A stretch of DNA of 64,000 nt, from contig PHDD01000018.1 of assembly GCA_002840905.1 (NCBI GenBank), positions 1 through 64,000 of the forward strand, written 5' to 3'. Each line of letters begins with the position of its first letter. Within the stretch, counting starts at the first letter, position 1. Both the position numbers and the translations under genes were made by a program. The DNA is from Bacteroidetes bacterium HGW-Bacteroidetes-4. Its GTDB lineage: Bacteria; Bacteroidota; Bacteroidia; Bacteroidales; SZUA-534. The notes under the pieces were generated by a model. The model did not search any database. It was given only the letters and a program-made list of their open reading frames with translations, and had not been told where the DNA came from. Below, one piece after another: positions 37,201-48,500 of the stretch.

Positions 37201-38225
37201 ACCGCAATTTCGACCCGGTAATCGGTAGTCAGAAAACTATGTGAAGTAATCCAGGTTGCTCCTCCGTTTTCAGATTTCAGGATTACCGTATTCCCCCAAT
37301 AATCCATATTTGAGGCATAAATTACATCGGGATTCCCTGGCTTGAATTCCATATCGATAATAAAATCACCCGAGTAAACTGAAGACCATGTGGCACCTCC
37401 ATCGGTTGATTTACTAATTCCGTTGCTAGTTCCAGCCAACAGAATTGCAGGATTTGAAGGATGAATTAACAACCGTCCAATTTTCTTGTTTTCTGAGACA
37501 GCATAGGTTAATCCTGTGTTGTTCCAGGTTAACCCACCATCGGTTGATTTTAACACCCCAATGGAATTGTTATCGCTTGATGCCCCACCACCCAGCGACC
37601 ATAAACTTCCCCCGTCGCGGTCGCCAGTAGCAATGTAAAGGGTGTTACTGGTTTCATAATCTGTTGGAATAGCAATGTCACTTACTCCCAACACCAGGTT
37701 TTGGTCGGTTAAAGCTATCCAGGTTGATCCCCCATCGGTAGTTTTCCACAAACCACCGGAGGGTGTACCTATCCAAAAAGTATTATTATCGGATGGGTGA
37801 AAGGCCACACAATTTACCCTTCCCACTCCGGCATATCCGCCCATTGAAGTTGTCGGTCCAACAGCCATCCAGTTTCCGGTAGCACTTTTGGGTGTTGGAT
37901 TGTTTTTTAAATATTGTGAAAACTCATCGGTAGCGCTGGTTTCCGGGAACTCCCCGGTGACAGGATTTACCCGCGACTCCCAGTACCACTCCCATCGCTT
38001 AAATTGCTTCCAACCCGGAACTTTAACTTTATTTCCGCTAACTTCCTTTTTACCATCAACAATTTGCTGTGCTTTATTGTAATCGTAAAAAGCTTTTTGA
38101 ATCTCGGGAAAAGTCATATCACCCTTCACCATTTTGTTCTGAGGCAGGTTTTGCCCCCATTCCTGCCCTAAAAGTCCCATTGAAAAACCGGCAAGTAATA
38201 TCACCAAAAATAATTTTGTAGCCAT
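34263..38225 (-). CDS. T9SS-exported BNR/sortilin-like beta-propeller protein with PKD domains
   Basis: A 1320-residue secreted protein. It has a signal peptide (LFLVILLAGFSMGLLGQ) and a double propeller-like region at about 125-770 with many Asp-box repeats (STDGGATW, TTDGGSTW, SNDGGTTW). PKD domains follow at about 800-880 and 888-970 (WSFPGGNPSSSTEQNPTVTY and a near-copy), then a fibronectin-type segment near 975 and a choice-of-anchor-J/MAM-like beta-sandwich (about 1003-1165). The T9SS sorting domain runs from about 1240 (VFPNPASENVKL). Similar propellers occur in xyloglucanases and exo-sialidases, but I cannot see catalytic residues that decide the activity. It may be a binding protein. 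It stands alone between long intergenic stretches. Confidence 0.88.
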   Translation of the reverse strand: MATKLFLVILLAGFSMGLLGQEWGQNLPQNKMVKGDMTFPEIQKAFYDYNKAQQIVDGKKEVSGNKVKVPGWKQFKRWEWYWESRVNPVTGEFPETSATDEFSQYLKNNPTPKSATGNWMAVGPTTSMGGYAGVGRVNCVAFHPSDNNTFWIGTPSGGLWKTTDGGSTWIALTDQNLVLGVSDIAIPTDYETSNTLYIATGDRDGGSLWSLGGGASSDNNSIGVLKSTDGGLTWNNTGLTYAVSENKKIGRLLIHPSNPAILLAGTSNGISKSTDGGATWSSVYSGDFIIDMEFKPGNPDVIYASNMDYWGNTVILKSENGGATWITSHSFLTTDYRVEIAVTPHDANYIYAIVANRNSGLTGIYRSIDGGANFAQLVNGNDNNKSFLGYYSDGSGENNGQGSYDLSIAVSPTNKNWVIIGGINSWKSTDGGATWTICNMWTSHSSYNFSGAPVAHADKHVHAFRSDGTLFEGNDGGIYLSTDNGVTWVDKSNGLMISQMYRLGVSQTDDNVTLTGLQDNGSKLFYGSSWYDVTGGDGMECIVDYTDLNTQYATYVNGEIYRTTNLWNSVVTISDNINDEIKGAWVTPYIIDPNNNSTLYVGYADVWKTTDKGSSFTKISTMNTADLLRSMAIAPSNSQFLYVADFSNIWKTTNGGTTWTDITGSLPVLSNSITYIAVKASDENTLWVTMGGYNTQRVYESNDGGTTWTNISAGLPNLPVMSIVHNKLSESIDHLYVGTDVGVYFKKGAENWQLFSNGLPNVVVTELDIYYDELVPENSRLRAATFGRGLWESDLSAFEVSPPVADFTVSENYIQQGQTINFFDLSDKGPTAWSWSFPGGNPSSSTEQNPTVTYLNNGKFDVTLTVTNSGGTNSITKTAFIDVYQTVLPLAGFSSNVTRAYVGKAISFTDTSINLPTSWNWTFEGGTPNNSTEQNPVVTYTETGTYDVTLTATNSAGSDTFTQPDYITIENAPDLLAPANLAATTDRNHVLLSWDKPNNEILIAEGFESGFLPAGWALYQSLTLDGEFTNAVGETWFLCDENSFSEGPHPEYIHRGTYSAAIGYTASNINWLISPFFTVDLNTIIQYWIWYFSEESNNYITKLHVLVGDASSWTVLKSYGTGHTNNEFESMEEFSLSDFAGRSIQLAFAYEYNDGYQLMIDDVFVGSQNSGYKLWRDEALITEISDPEELAYVDSSLAIGTYAYQLSAYYGDPSNESAFSNIATVTVNSNTAEELRFWNNSLMVFPNPASENVKLTFDNSKAEYVSFILYNMQGRKVFESEPHKAFKILKEIDVSQFPAGHYLLKVTVGSQILGIKLLVE

Positions 38226-38427
38226 CTGTTAATTGTTAAATAAATTATCCATTCTGAAATCGGAAACAAGTTAAAAAATGAATTTGATTATTTACAGTAA
38301 GTTTTGACGAACAGTTTAAAATTTTAGGCTTCAAAATCGAAATATCTTGCCGCTAAAATTTAATTTAAGCGTTTTTTAAGAACCATAAAACTTTGTATCT
38401 TGACATCCCTAATTCAAACACTTCATT

Positions 38428-40047
38428 ATGAAAAAAAGAATACATCTTATCTTTCTACTTTTATCGTTAAATATATACTTTTTGGCAATGGGTCAGGTCA
38501 AACCCGATTGGCAGGGTGGCGTTCCCGAAGGTTGTACTTCGGTGACCGTTGGTAAACTGGCTTCGGTAGATGGTTCGGTAATGACCTCACATACCGACGA
38601 CAGTCACCGTACCCGCTCCTGGATGGATATTATTCCGGCAAAAGATCATAAACCCGGAAGCACCGTTACCATGTACAAACGTACGCCTTTCGATTCGATG
38701 GCCATGCCCAGTTACAAACATACTCCCATTGGAACCATCCCACAAATTGACCACACTTTTGCCTATGTTAATACAGCTTATCCAAGCTTAAACGAAAAAC
38801 AACTTGGAATTGGAGAATCAACCTTTGGCGGGCGCTCCGAACTACAATCGGATGAAGGTTTGATTGATTGCCAACGCTTGTGCCAGTTAATGCTTGAACG
38901 TTGCGAAACCGCTCGTGATGCCATAAAAATGGCCGACCAACTTACCAAACAATACGGATGGAATGACGACGGTGAATGCCTGACCATTGCCGATAAAAAA
39001 GAAGTATGGCATTTTGAGATTGTTGGTCCCGGAAAAGGGAAAACCGGTGCAGTATGGGTTGCCCAGCGTGTGCCCGACGAACATATTTCGGTAAATGCCA
39101 ATGCCAGCACCGTTAAAGAAATTGATTTGAACAATACTGACTTTTATATGGCTTCGGAAAACATTTTTTCAGTGGCTAAAGAAAATGGTTGGTGGAACGA
39201 GAATCAAACCTTTAGTTTCTGTCATGTTTATGCACCTGAAAGCCGGGAATCAATAGCAGCCCGTCGCAGAGAATGGCGCGTATTTGATATGGTTGCTCCA
39301 TCGCTAAAGCTTGATCCGAATGATAAGGACTATCCTTTTTCGGTGAAACCCGACGAAAAAATTACATTGGAAACCATGGTAACTATCTTTAAGGACTATT
39401 ACGAGGGAACACCTTACGATATGACCCGCAACATTAAAACCACTGATAAAGATGGAAAAACCATTGTTTCGCCTTTGGCCAATCCGTTTATGCCTTACGA
39501 TCAACTGGAATTGCAAAATGTACAAGGCGGATGGTACCATGTGGATAAAAAAACAGGTAAGATCGACTTTTTGGGCGAACGTACCATTGCACGCTGGTAC
39601 ACCATGTATGGCACCATAATTCAATGCCGCGACTGGTTGCCCGACGATATTGGTGGTGTGCTTTGGTTAGCTCAGGACAATATTGCCACTTCAGTTTATA
39701 TTCCTGTTTATGCCGGCACCACTGATTTACCTCAATCGTACAAGACTCCGGGACGTGTGAATGGTTTTACCTACGAATCGGCCTGGTGGGCATTTAACCG
39801 GATGAGCTCACTGGCTGCGCAACGTTGGGGTGATATGCGCCATAATGTGGATGCAGTTTTTGTTCCCATGCAGAAAGAATTATTTAAAAACCAGGCAGCT
39901 TTTGAAAAAGAAGCACTGGAACTATCGAATCCTAAAAAACGAAAAAAGATACTCACCGAATATACCATGGAGCATGCTGAGCAAGCGGTTAAAAAAGCCT
40001 GGAAACTTGGCGATGACATTTGGACTAAATATGACGAGTTATTTTAA
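38428..40047 (+). CDS. C69-family dipeptidase (peptidase U34)
   Basis: A 539-residue exported Ntn-hydrolase of the C69 dipeptidase family. A signal peptide (RIHLIFLLLSLNIYFLAMGQ) and short propeptide precede Cys36 in EGCTSVTVGKLASVDG, the expected nucleophile freed by processing. Further family segments: SHTDDSHRTRSW, IGESTFGGRSEL, GEFCTI-like GECLTIADKKEVWHFEI and QRVPDEHISVNAN. It probably hydrolyses dipeptides in the periplasm. It lies 48 bp before mdh on the same strand, so co-transcription is possible although the functions differ. The 202-bp upstream region, shared with the divergent T9SS gene, shows no clear promoter. Confidence 0.92.
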   Translation: MKKRIHLIFLLLSLNIYFLAMGQVKPDWQGGVPEGCTSVTVGKLASVDGSVMTSHTDDSHRTRSWMDIIPAKDHKPGSTVTMYKRTPFDSMAMPSYKHTPIGTIPQIDHTFAYVNTAYPSLNEKQLGIGESTFGGRSELQSDEGLIDCQRLCQLMLERCETARDAIKMADQLTKQYGWNDDGECLTIADKKEVWHFEIVGPGKGKTGAVWVAQRVPDEHISVNANASTVKEIDLNNTDFYMASENIFSVAKENGWWNENQTFSFCHVYAPESRESIAARRREWRVFDMVAPSLKLDPNDKDYPFSVKPDEKITLETMVTIFKDYYEGTPYDMTRNIKTTDKDGKTIVSPLANPFMPYDQLELQNVQGGWYHVDKKTGKIDFLGERTIARWYTMYGTIIQCRDWLPDDIGGVLWLAQDNIATSVYIPVYAGTTDLPQSYKTPGRVNGFTYESAWWAFNRMSSLAAQRWGDMRHNVDAVFVPMQKELFKNQAAFEKEALELSNPKKRKKILTEYTMEHAEQAVKKAWKLGDDIWTKYDELF

Positions 40048-40095
40048 AAAATCGGAAACACAACAAATAGTATTGAAATTTAAATTATTAAACGT

Positions 40096-41082
40096 ATGAA
40101 AGTTACAGTAATTGGAGCCGGAAATGTTGGTGCAACCTGCGCCAACGAAATCATCAATAAAGATTTGGTGAATGAGCTGGTATTGGTTGACATTAAAGAT
40201 GGAATAGTACAAGGTAAAGCCCTCGACCTTTGGCAAACCTCATCCATTTTACAATTCGATACCCGGGTAAAAGGTGTGGTCGATGATTATGAAGCAACCG
40301 CCGGATCGGACATCATTGTAATTACTTCGGGACTTCCGCGTAAACCAGGAATGAGCCGCGATGACCTTATTGAAACCAATGCAAAGATTGTAAAAGATGT
40401 AACCAAAAAGGCCATTGTTCACTCTCCACAAGCCAAAATCATTGTGGTTTCGAACCCACTCGATGTGATGACTTATGCTGCTTACCTGGCTGCAAACGAA
40501 GTGGTTCCCAAGCGTTCGAGCGAGATTTTTGGAATGGCCGGAATTCTTGACACAGCGCGTTACAAAGCTTTCTTAGCCGAAGCTTTGAACCTGTCACCCA
40601 AAAGTATTCATGCCATTTTAATGGGTGGCCACGGCGATACCATGGTTCCACTTCCACGTTACACTACCGTTTCATCGATTCCGGTACGCGAACTGATTGA
40701 TGAACCAACCCTTCAGGCAATTATTGAACGTACAAAAACAGGTGGTGGAGAGATTGTTAAACTTATGGGAACATCGGCCTGGTATGCACCGGGTGCAGCG
40801 GCTGCCCAAATGGTTGAAGCCATTATTAAAGATTCAAAACGTATATTCCCGGTTTGTGCAAGCCTCAACGGCGAATACGGACTCGATGATATTTACCTGG
40901 GAGTTCCTGTGGTACTGGGTCGTGAAGGAATTGAAAAAGTTATTGAACTGGAACTATTACCCGATGAAAAGAAATTGCTTTATCAATCGGCAAAATCGGT
41001 TAAGGAAGTGATGGTGGCTTTGGACAATATGGATTTGTTTGAACAAAAATACGGACACCTGAATCCGGTGCCCGAAGTATAA
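40096..41082 (+). CDS. mdh: NAD-dependent malate dehydrogenase (LDH-like type)
   Basis: A 328-residue malate/oxaloacetate oxidoreductase. NAD-binding loop: VIGAGNVGATCA, with an acidic residue (VLVDI) that favours NAD. The active-site loop LPRKPGMSRDDL has Arg at the position that selects malate over lactate. Catalytic residues sit in VSNPLDVMTY and GGHGDTMVP (His). Length and motifs fit the LDH-like (type 3) malate dehydrogenases common in Bacteroidota. It ends at a strong terminator and works with the class I fumarase encoded upstream. Confidence 0.96.
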   Translation: MKVTVIGAGNVGATCANEIINKDLVNELVLVDIKDGIVQGKALDLWQTSSILQFDTRVKGVVDDYEATAGSDIIVITSGLPRKPGMSRDDLIETNAKIVKDVTKKAIVHSPQAKIIVVSNPLDVMTYAAYLAANEVVPKRSSEIFGMAGILDTARYKAFLAEALNLSPKSIHAILMGGHGDTMVPLPRYTTVSSIPVRELIDEPTLQAIIERTKTGGGEIVKLMGTSAWYAPGAAAAQMVEAIIKDSKRIFPVCASLNGEYGLDDIYLGVPVVLGREGIEKVIELELLPDEKKLLYQSAKSVKEVMVALDNMDLFEQKYGHLNPVPEV

Positions 41083-41104
41083 AATTTTATTCTTTTTTTA
41101 CAGA

Positions 41105-41137
41105 ACAGAGATGCAGTTTTTGTATCTCTGTTTTTTT
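41105..41137 (+). terminator. Terminator after mdh
   Basis: ACAGAGATGCA (41105-41115) pairs with TGTATCTCTGT (41121-41131), with one G-T pair. A T run follows to 41137. Confidence 0.85.
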
Positions 41138-41173
41138 ATGGATATTGTCACCATAATTAATTGAGAAATAAAA

Positions 41174-41626
41174 ATGATAAAATCGACCCGAATACCCCTG
41201 CAACTTATTGAGCTTGAAGATTCCAGCTTTCATATAATGATAGAAGCTCGGTTTAAGCGTACAAAGGGAAACCTTATTATTGATACCGGTGCATCAAAAA
41301 CGGTGCTCGATTATACTTTTGGAAAAAAAATTGCGTCGTCGGTAAAGAAAATTAAAGAGCAGAACTCTTCGGGCATTAATGCCATGATTACCGATTCGCA
41401 TCTGGCAATCATTCCATCGCTTGTTGTGGGAAGATTAAAAATTGAAAACTATTCGTGTGTTTTGCTCGACTTGTCACATGTAAATGCACTTTACCAAAAG
41501 TACTGCGACAAAAGTATTGCCGGACTCATTGGCAGCGACTTTCTGGTTCTATACCAGGCCATTATTGATTATGAAAAAAAAAGTATGAAACTTACTTTGC
41601 CTGATACAAAAGTGCTGACTAAGTAA
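41174..41626 (+). CDS. Retropepsin-like aspartic protease
   Basis: A 150-residue single-domain clan AA protease. Asp37 lies in LIIDTGASKTVLD, the hallmark DTGA motif, and the second conserved segment AGLIGSDFLVLY is near the C-terminus. There is no signal peptide, so it should be cytoplasmic and active as a homodimer, as in other retropepsin-like bacterial proteins. The substrate is unknown. Its 3' end overlaps that of the convergent kinase gene by 8 bp, with no terminator between. Confidence 0.87.
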   Translation: MIKSTRIPLQLIELEDSSFHIMIEARFKRTKGNLIIDTGASKTVLDYTFGKKIASSVKKIKEQNSSGINAMITDSHLAIIPSLVVGRLKIENYSCVLLDLSHVNALYQKYCDKSIAGLIGSDFLVLYQAIIDYEKKSMKLTLPDTKVLTK

Positions 41627-42575
41627 AATACGAATTCCTAAAATCAAGCAGGGCCTGCCTAAATTCTTGAACTGTATGGTAGCGGTTTGCAATAGCTTCG
41701 GATAACTTTTGGTAAACTTCTTTTTTGGGGTAGTGATTGGGTGGTTTTTTAAAATGATGTTTCGAAGCTGCTTTTGACAAAACGTCCATTAGGGGTTTGG
41801 GTATAATTTTACGTTCCGGTAAGGGAAATGAAGTTTGCAGGTTCATTATCATAACCGATAAACGGCTGACGTAAGGAGGTTCTTTGGTTATCATTTCATA
41901 AATAAGCAAAGCAACGTGGTACAAATCGGAATGATAACCCACCAAATCGTCAAATCCCAATACTTTTTCGGGAGGCGAATACACCAAAACAAAAGGGCGG
42001 CGTGTATGCTCATTTAAGGCCTGAGGGAACTCGCCACATTTGTGTGCCATGCCAAAATCGAGGAGCTGAAAGTGAGGTTGTTTTAAATTAATGAAGCGCA
42101 TACGCCGGGTTAACAATAAAACATTGGCCGGCTTGATATCGCCGTGTAAATAACCCAAATTATGAATTGCCTCGAGCGCATCGAGCAGTTGAAGCCCGCA
42201 GGTAATGGCTAATTTAATACGTGTTTTTTTGAATGTTCGCACATAACGCAGATAAAAACCCAAATCGATGCTTCTTACATAGTCAGCAATTAAAAAATGG
42301 CGGCCGTCCTGAAAGATATATTCAAAAGGAGCCAAAAGATTGGGATGCAAACCGTACCAATTGATTTCGTTACGGAACTGTTGAACGGTTGTGTTGTTTT
42401 TGCTTAAATCGGAAGGCAGCATTTTAATAACTACGGGTTTTCCATCGGACGATTCGCCTTTATACACCCGGCTGAATTTGGATACTTTGCGTAACTGCGA
42501 TTTGGATGATCGGGGATAAAAAAGGTAATCGGCGTTTTGCCCATGAAGCACTATGGTGTATTGTTTTTTACTCAT
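41619..42575 (-). CDS. Hanks-type serine/threonine protein kinase
   Basis: A 318-residue cytoplasmic kinase. Visible elements are the ATP Lys51 (VVIKMLPSD), the catalytic loop HGDIKPAN with Asp146 and Asn151, the metal loop DFG with Asp173, and the SPPEKVLG activation-end segment. The usual Gly-rich loop is weak (SKFSRVYKG). There is no transmembrane or extracellular sensor domain, unusual for the PknB group. It begins 18 bp after the stop of the giant lamin-tail gene, so it is probably expressed with that surface protein; a functional link is not known. Confidence 0.9.
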   Translation of the reverse strand: MSKKQYTIVLHGQNADYLFYPRSSKSQLRKVSKFSRVYKGESSDGKPVVIKMLPSDLSKNNTTVQQFRNEINWYGLHPNLLAPFEYIFQDGRHFLIADYVRSIDLGFYLRYVRTFKKTRIKLAITCGLQLLDALEAIHNLGYLHGDIKPANVLLLTRRMRFINLKQPHFQLLDFGMAHKCGEFPQALNEHTRRPFVLVYSPPEKVLGFDDLVGYHSDLYHVALLIYEMITKEPPYVSRLSVMIMNLQTSFPLPERKIIPKPLMDVLSKAASKHHFKKPPNHYPKKEVYQKLSEAIANRYHTVQEFRQALLDFRNSYFT

Positions 42576-42593
42576 GCATCGTAACTATTTTGT

Positions 42594-45500
42594 TTAAAAA
42601 CGTGCATTTACCACACAAACTTTTTTAAACTTTTTTATGGTTCCTTCCAAATCAAACACCTCAAAATAAATAATATAAATGCCCACCGGTGCTTTTTGCT
42701 GGGAATCGGTTAAGCCATCCCACTGAATGATTCCGGATTCTGAAAGCAGCTCATTATTTACCAAACGCCTAACTGTTCGTCCAGCTCCGTCAAAAATTGT
42801 AACATTGGCTGTAAAACCTGCCTTATTAAAGGAATAATGTAAATTAAGCACATCATTATAGCCATCGTTGTCGGGCGAAAAAGCTTCGGGTTCTACTTTT
42901 ATTTCGTCAGTGAACGATAGGCTTTGTTTATATACCGAATTTTTGTAACCGGGAGTTGCCCAGCTCACATTCTCAGCAGCTGAATGCCAATTGTTTTTTT
43001 CCGATGCCAATCGATCGGGGTCAATGCGTTCCAAACTAACACCTTTAGTCGATATTAACAAACCAAACTGCATCTTATCGGTATATGCAAACTCATCGAT
43101 AAGTAATCCGGTGGAATCTATTAAAACTACCACTCCGGCATCGTTTGGATACGACGGCAATGAGTTCATTTGGTAAAAAGCCAGCCTATTTTGAGTGTAA
43201 TAGTAATTCAACACTTTATCACTATTCACCGAAAGTAGCACATAATCGTCGGGGAAAAGCAGTAACCCGTCATCGGTAATTTTCCTTAATTGTTGAACGT
43301 TATAATCGGCATCGCGCGATGCCAGGTAAAATTGCTTCAGATTAACAACTTTTGAACTCCGATTATATAATTCAACAAAATCGGTTCCACCAGATAAGGG
43401 ATTATACAATACCTCGTTAATAACTACGTCGTTTGACTGGGATTTTAATGCCAATGCAAAACGAGCGCTGTTCAACTGCAAATTATTTCCCGACAAATCG
43501 CTAAGTGTTTGATGCAGTGTTAGCTTATATTCAACTCCCAATTGCATGCTGTTATTAAGAACCACATCAACACGATTAAGGTGAGGTACGTTAAAATTAA
43601 GGGTTTTAAAAAAATTTGGTTCTTTATTTACTTCAAATGCTTCCAATGAAAAGGTGTTCCAATCCATAGGTTCCGAGAAAACGACCCGAATAACAGAATC
43701 ATTAATTGGAAAAGCGCGGAGTAAATCAGGGGCTGTTACATCGGGATTTGGACGATAAACCGAATTGCGTGACCCCGGGGTACCTCCATTTACCGCTTCC
43801 GTTTCTTTCCAGTTTATTATCGATTCATCGGGACTATTTTCGTCAATGCGCTCCAAACTGTAACCACCATTAGCTTTAAAGGCACTGGTAAACCAATCGG
43901 ACGACCATGTGGTCGAAGCAATAAATTCGCCGGTATTCCTAAACAGGGAAACATTTCCAGAACCGGGAAGCTGGGGGAGACTACTGACTTCAATTACCTG
44001 ACCAAAAGGTTGAAAAAGTGAACCATTTCCTTTGGCGGTAACTACTACATAGCTGTATGCCGGAAATACAAAGAAAGGTAATTCCCTTGTTGAATTTCCA
44101 ACAGTAATCTGCCATTGGTTTGCATACATATCGTGACCAGAGCGGTTGTATAATTCGAGGTATTCGGCTTCGGGAAGTCCTACAGAAGGGCTGGGTGAAG
44201 CAAAAACTTCGTTAATTACCACATCGTACAACCCAGGTCGATAATAAGTGACAGAAACTGAAGTATCCTCCATAGCGTTTCCACAATTATCAACAATGTT
44301 TTTAAGTGATAGTTCATGGGTTTTATTAGGTTCAAAAGATTCACTAAATTCAAGATGCACAGTCAAATCACCCAGAGAATCAAACTTTAGATTATTTGGT
44401 CTACCAAAAGTCGATAAATAATAATGATTGCGGTTCAACAAAACAAAATCTGGTATTTGTTCCGAAAAGCGAACGCTGATAATATGCTCCGAAACCGGAA
44501 ATGCATGCATCAACCGGGGAGCAAGTATGTCGATATTGACTGCATTTACAGAGTTCGTCGTTCCTGGAGTTCCTCCGCGGGTATCCACAGAAGCTGTCCA
44601 ATTAGTTTTGCCACTACAGGTATTGTTGGGATCAATTACTTCCAGAGACCATCCGCCATTATCTCTTTCCTCATCATTATACCAACTTGATTTATAAGCT
44701 ATTTCACTAATTACTTGCCGAAGTGTATCGCGCAAAATGAGGGTAGCAGAAGTATTTGGCAGAGAAAATAAACCCTCAACTGAAACAACATCACCAAAGG
44801 GGGTTAATTCCAATGCTGCTTTTTCGTGGCAAAGAATCAGGTAACTGTGGGAGTGCAATTCAAAACGAGGCAAGGATTTTATTTTACCATCCAACTCCAG
44901 TTCCCAGTTTTCCAATTGGATTTTTTTGGCACTCCTGTTATATAATTCAATATATTCATATTCAGGCAAACCAACTGCGGGCGATTCATCAATCATCAGT
45001 TCGCTGATAACAACATCGTTGGGCTCTATATCGTTATATATAAAGGAAATTAACGTGTCGCGCATGGGGTTTTCACATAAATCGCTTAACTGCCAAACTT
45101 TTAAAGTGTAGTTATTTCCCGGAATTAAAGCATGGGGCAATTCCAATTCAACGGAAGTTGGTTCATTATTAATCAAAGTAACAGGTAATAAGGTTCCATG
45201 CAAAACATAGTGTTCTTTATTGATTAAAACTTCCTCTGGAATGGGTTCGGTAAACTCAAGATACAAGCGGTTCTGGTCTAATACTTTCATGTATTTAACC
45301 GCTGGTGCCACTGTATCCTGATTTGTAGCAAACACCGCATTTACTGCTCCGGGAGTTCCTCCCAAAGGAGCAGAACTGGCCATCCAGTTTGCAGCGGTAC
45401 TGCATAAATTATCGGGATCGATGCGTTCCAGCGACCATCCCCCCGCTTCTTTTTCTGCATCCTGATACCAACTTTTCCGGTAATCAACCGCATCGATTAC

Positions 45501-48500
45501 ATTTCCTGATGTATCGGTCAGTTGAAGCAATTTTCCGGTGCTGGTTAACGTAGTACTGCTCAAAACATCGAGTGTTGGACCATAGGTTTCAAAATCGGCC
45601 GCCGTACCCGTCGGACTTAGTATAAGGTAGTTGTTACTTTGCAAAACATAGTCAGTCAATTCGCGATACCAGGTTCCGTATTTCAGCTTCCATTTTTCCA
45701 GATCGATAGGCCAGGGACTTCGATTATACAGTTCGATATAAATTACCGGAGGCAGCGCCACTACCGGATTTGGATCAGCCATGAGTTCATTTATTACCAC
45801 ATCTTTTGGTTGAGGAACATGGTAAAAAAAGGAAATTGTTGTATCAATTATTGTATTACCACATAAATCGTTAATGTTGCTTATCGACAATTCAAAAAGC
45901 GAATCGTGTGGAACGGAATGGTTCAGGTAAGCAAAAACGGTTTGTTTACCGGTTTCAATAAAAAGTGAATCCACTTTCAGGGAATCGGAAGAAATTTCAA
46001 AATAATCATCAAAGTATTTATCGTTAAATAATATCTCTTCAGAAAATTTCAAAGAAAATACTTTATCAGATATGAGTTTAAACCTGCTCAGTTTAGGAGC
46101 AAGTGTATCGATATTAGTAGTGAAAACCGAATTAACCGTTCCGGGCGTTCCTCCTTTTTTGTCAAGCGATGCGGTCCAGTTGCCTGATGCTGCGCAAATG
46201 TTCTGCGGGTCGATGCGCTCCAGCGACCAACCGCCATCTGTTTTGTTTTCATCAGTTATCCACGTAGGTTGATAATATATGCTATCGATTAATTTATCTT
46301 CGGACGAATACAGTTTAATTGGCTTTCCGCTATTGGTTAACATTGTGGTTGTAATTGCCGGCAAAGTTTTACCGTAAGCACCAAACCATTCAAGCGCCGC
46401 ACTGCTGGTTATTATTACAAATTCATTTTTATTGATAAGTGTATCGGGCAATCCACGCACCACGCCATCAATTTCAATTTTCCAATTTCCCAAATAAAAG
46501 GGGTCTTGCGCCTGATTGTAGATTTCCAAGTAATCATATTCGGGTAATTCCACTACAGGATAGGAATCGAACATTACTTCGTTTATTACCACATCGCCCT
46601 TTGTGGCTGGAACCCGATAAGCGAATTCTTTTTTTTGCCAACTCATGGGTGCGGCTTCCGTGTCGGCAATTTCTGACACACTAACCTGATATATAGCGGT
46701 TCGTAAAGTTGAAACAAAAAGCTGTATTTTATTCGGATGCTCCGGATGAAAAACTACCGAATCAATGGGTACTGAAGGCAATAAGGTAGAACTCACCTGA
46801 TAATTGCCGATTTCAAGAGCAAAATCGGGATGCAAAGCCTCTGAAAATGTTAATTCAATGCTATTATTCGAAACTCCCTGAGCAGCCAATAAAACCGGTG
46901 GTGTATTTAACTGAAAAAAAGTAAAATCGTCGGCCCAAAGCATTCCAGCCCGGGTTGCACTGTATTGAAACACCAGCCCATGATAGGGTAAATCATAAAA
47001 AACAGAATCAAATACAGAAAAGGTGTGGTTTAAGTTAGAAAATTCAGTTCCCCGGTCAAAACCCAAATGCCAAATACCGGGAACATCGCGGACAACTTCA
47101 ATAGCAATGGTGTCTTCGGGTTCCCAGTTTAAATCCGATTGAACAAGCAGCTGCTTGTTTCCAGTGGAATCCAATCGCCACAACGAAAGACTGTCGTTAC
47201 TTCCGGTAAAATTAACACCAACCACATAACCCCCATTCTGAGGAGAATTCAGGTTTGAATCCTGAGCCATCAGTAAATACCAAAAACGATTGGAACTGGA
47301 AGGATCAAAAGCTCCGTTTCGCAACAAAAAACGCCAAATCATTCGACCTTTGTTCATTCCATCGCTCAGGTGTGGCGCTGAAATATAACTGAGGCCATCG
47401 GCATTTGCCACAGCATGTTTTAATGAGTAGGTCCCATTTATGGGATCAAGCTGACTTTGCTCCCACTCCTGCTTGTTAATCCAATGAGTTTGCAGGCCTC
47501 GTTCAAAATTGTCTGAGAAAAAAGGATGACCAATCAATAAAGCATAGTTAGCAGGTTCCATCTTATCGGCCTGAACAGAAAGTAACACTGTATCAGTAGC
47601 TGTGAATTTTAAATCATTAAAAGCTACCATTCCCTGATTAAAATTTCGGTTTAAACCTCCGGAGCTTTGCAGCTCTCCAGCATCGGCAAAAGCGGAAATA
47701 TTTACAGCTGATTCCCAATCTAAATCGATAGAACCCAAAGCGTCGCTCACTGTTAAACTGATATCAAAAAGCGAATCTTTAAAAACTACTTCATCGGGTA
47801 ACTGAGCATTGAGCCGGGTTCCCAATACTTCTATCTTTAAATTATCGGGATTAGTTGTTACATTTCCTGAATTTATTTGTGAACCAGAGGGATTACAAAA
47901 AATTTGCTGTGCATCGGTAAAAAAACCCAGGTGGTTACCATCGGCATAAGTTAAGGGCGATTTTAAAGAAATCCATAAACTAAAAACCCTGCTGTTTTGT
48001 GGTCCTTCACTTAATATTATTGGATTTTCGGGTATAAAGCGGATGGTTTGGGTATCGACTTTACCAAAAAATTCTTCCGAAGAATCTGAAATGCGGAGGA
48101 TTGCCCGGTCGATTAGCAGACTCAAATCGGGAAACTGATTGTAGGCATTTACCCTGAAAAAAATACTGTCGATAAGCGTGGGTTGCTCGTCGCCTGATGC
48201 GGAATCGGTGAGATTCAATTCCATAATTTTAACCTGGGAATCACCGGCCATTAAAGATGAAACAATATTTGGAATTACAAAGTCGCCAGCCGTAAGGGTA
48301 CTTGTTGAATCCATGGGAGGAAGCTCAGTTACCAGTCCATCAAGAATTAAGTTATCGATGCGTAAGGTTCCTGAACCGGAGGTTTCTCGGGAACCATTAT
48401 TCCAGCCGGCTATTTTAATGTTTAAAGAAGTTTTGGGTTCCTGGCCGGAAATAAGCTGGTTTATATGAATAAGTTCACTGTTTGGAAGGGCTGTGGTTTC

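Noticed and set aside
36100-37800. Repeated DNA segments in the propeller gene that might be a repeat array
   Set aside because: They are the coding repeats for Asp-box motifs, irregular in spacing; not CRISPR or a mobile repeat.
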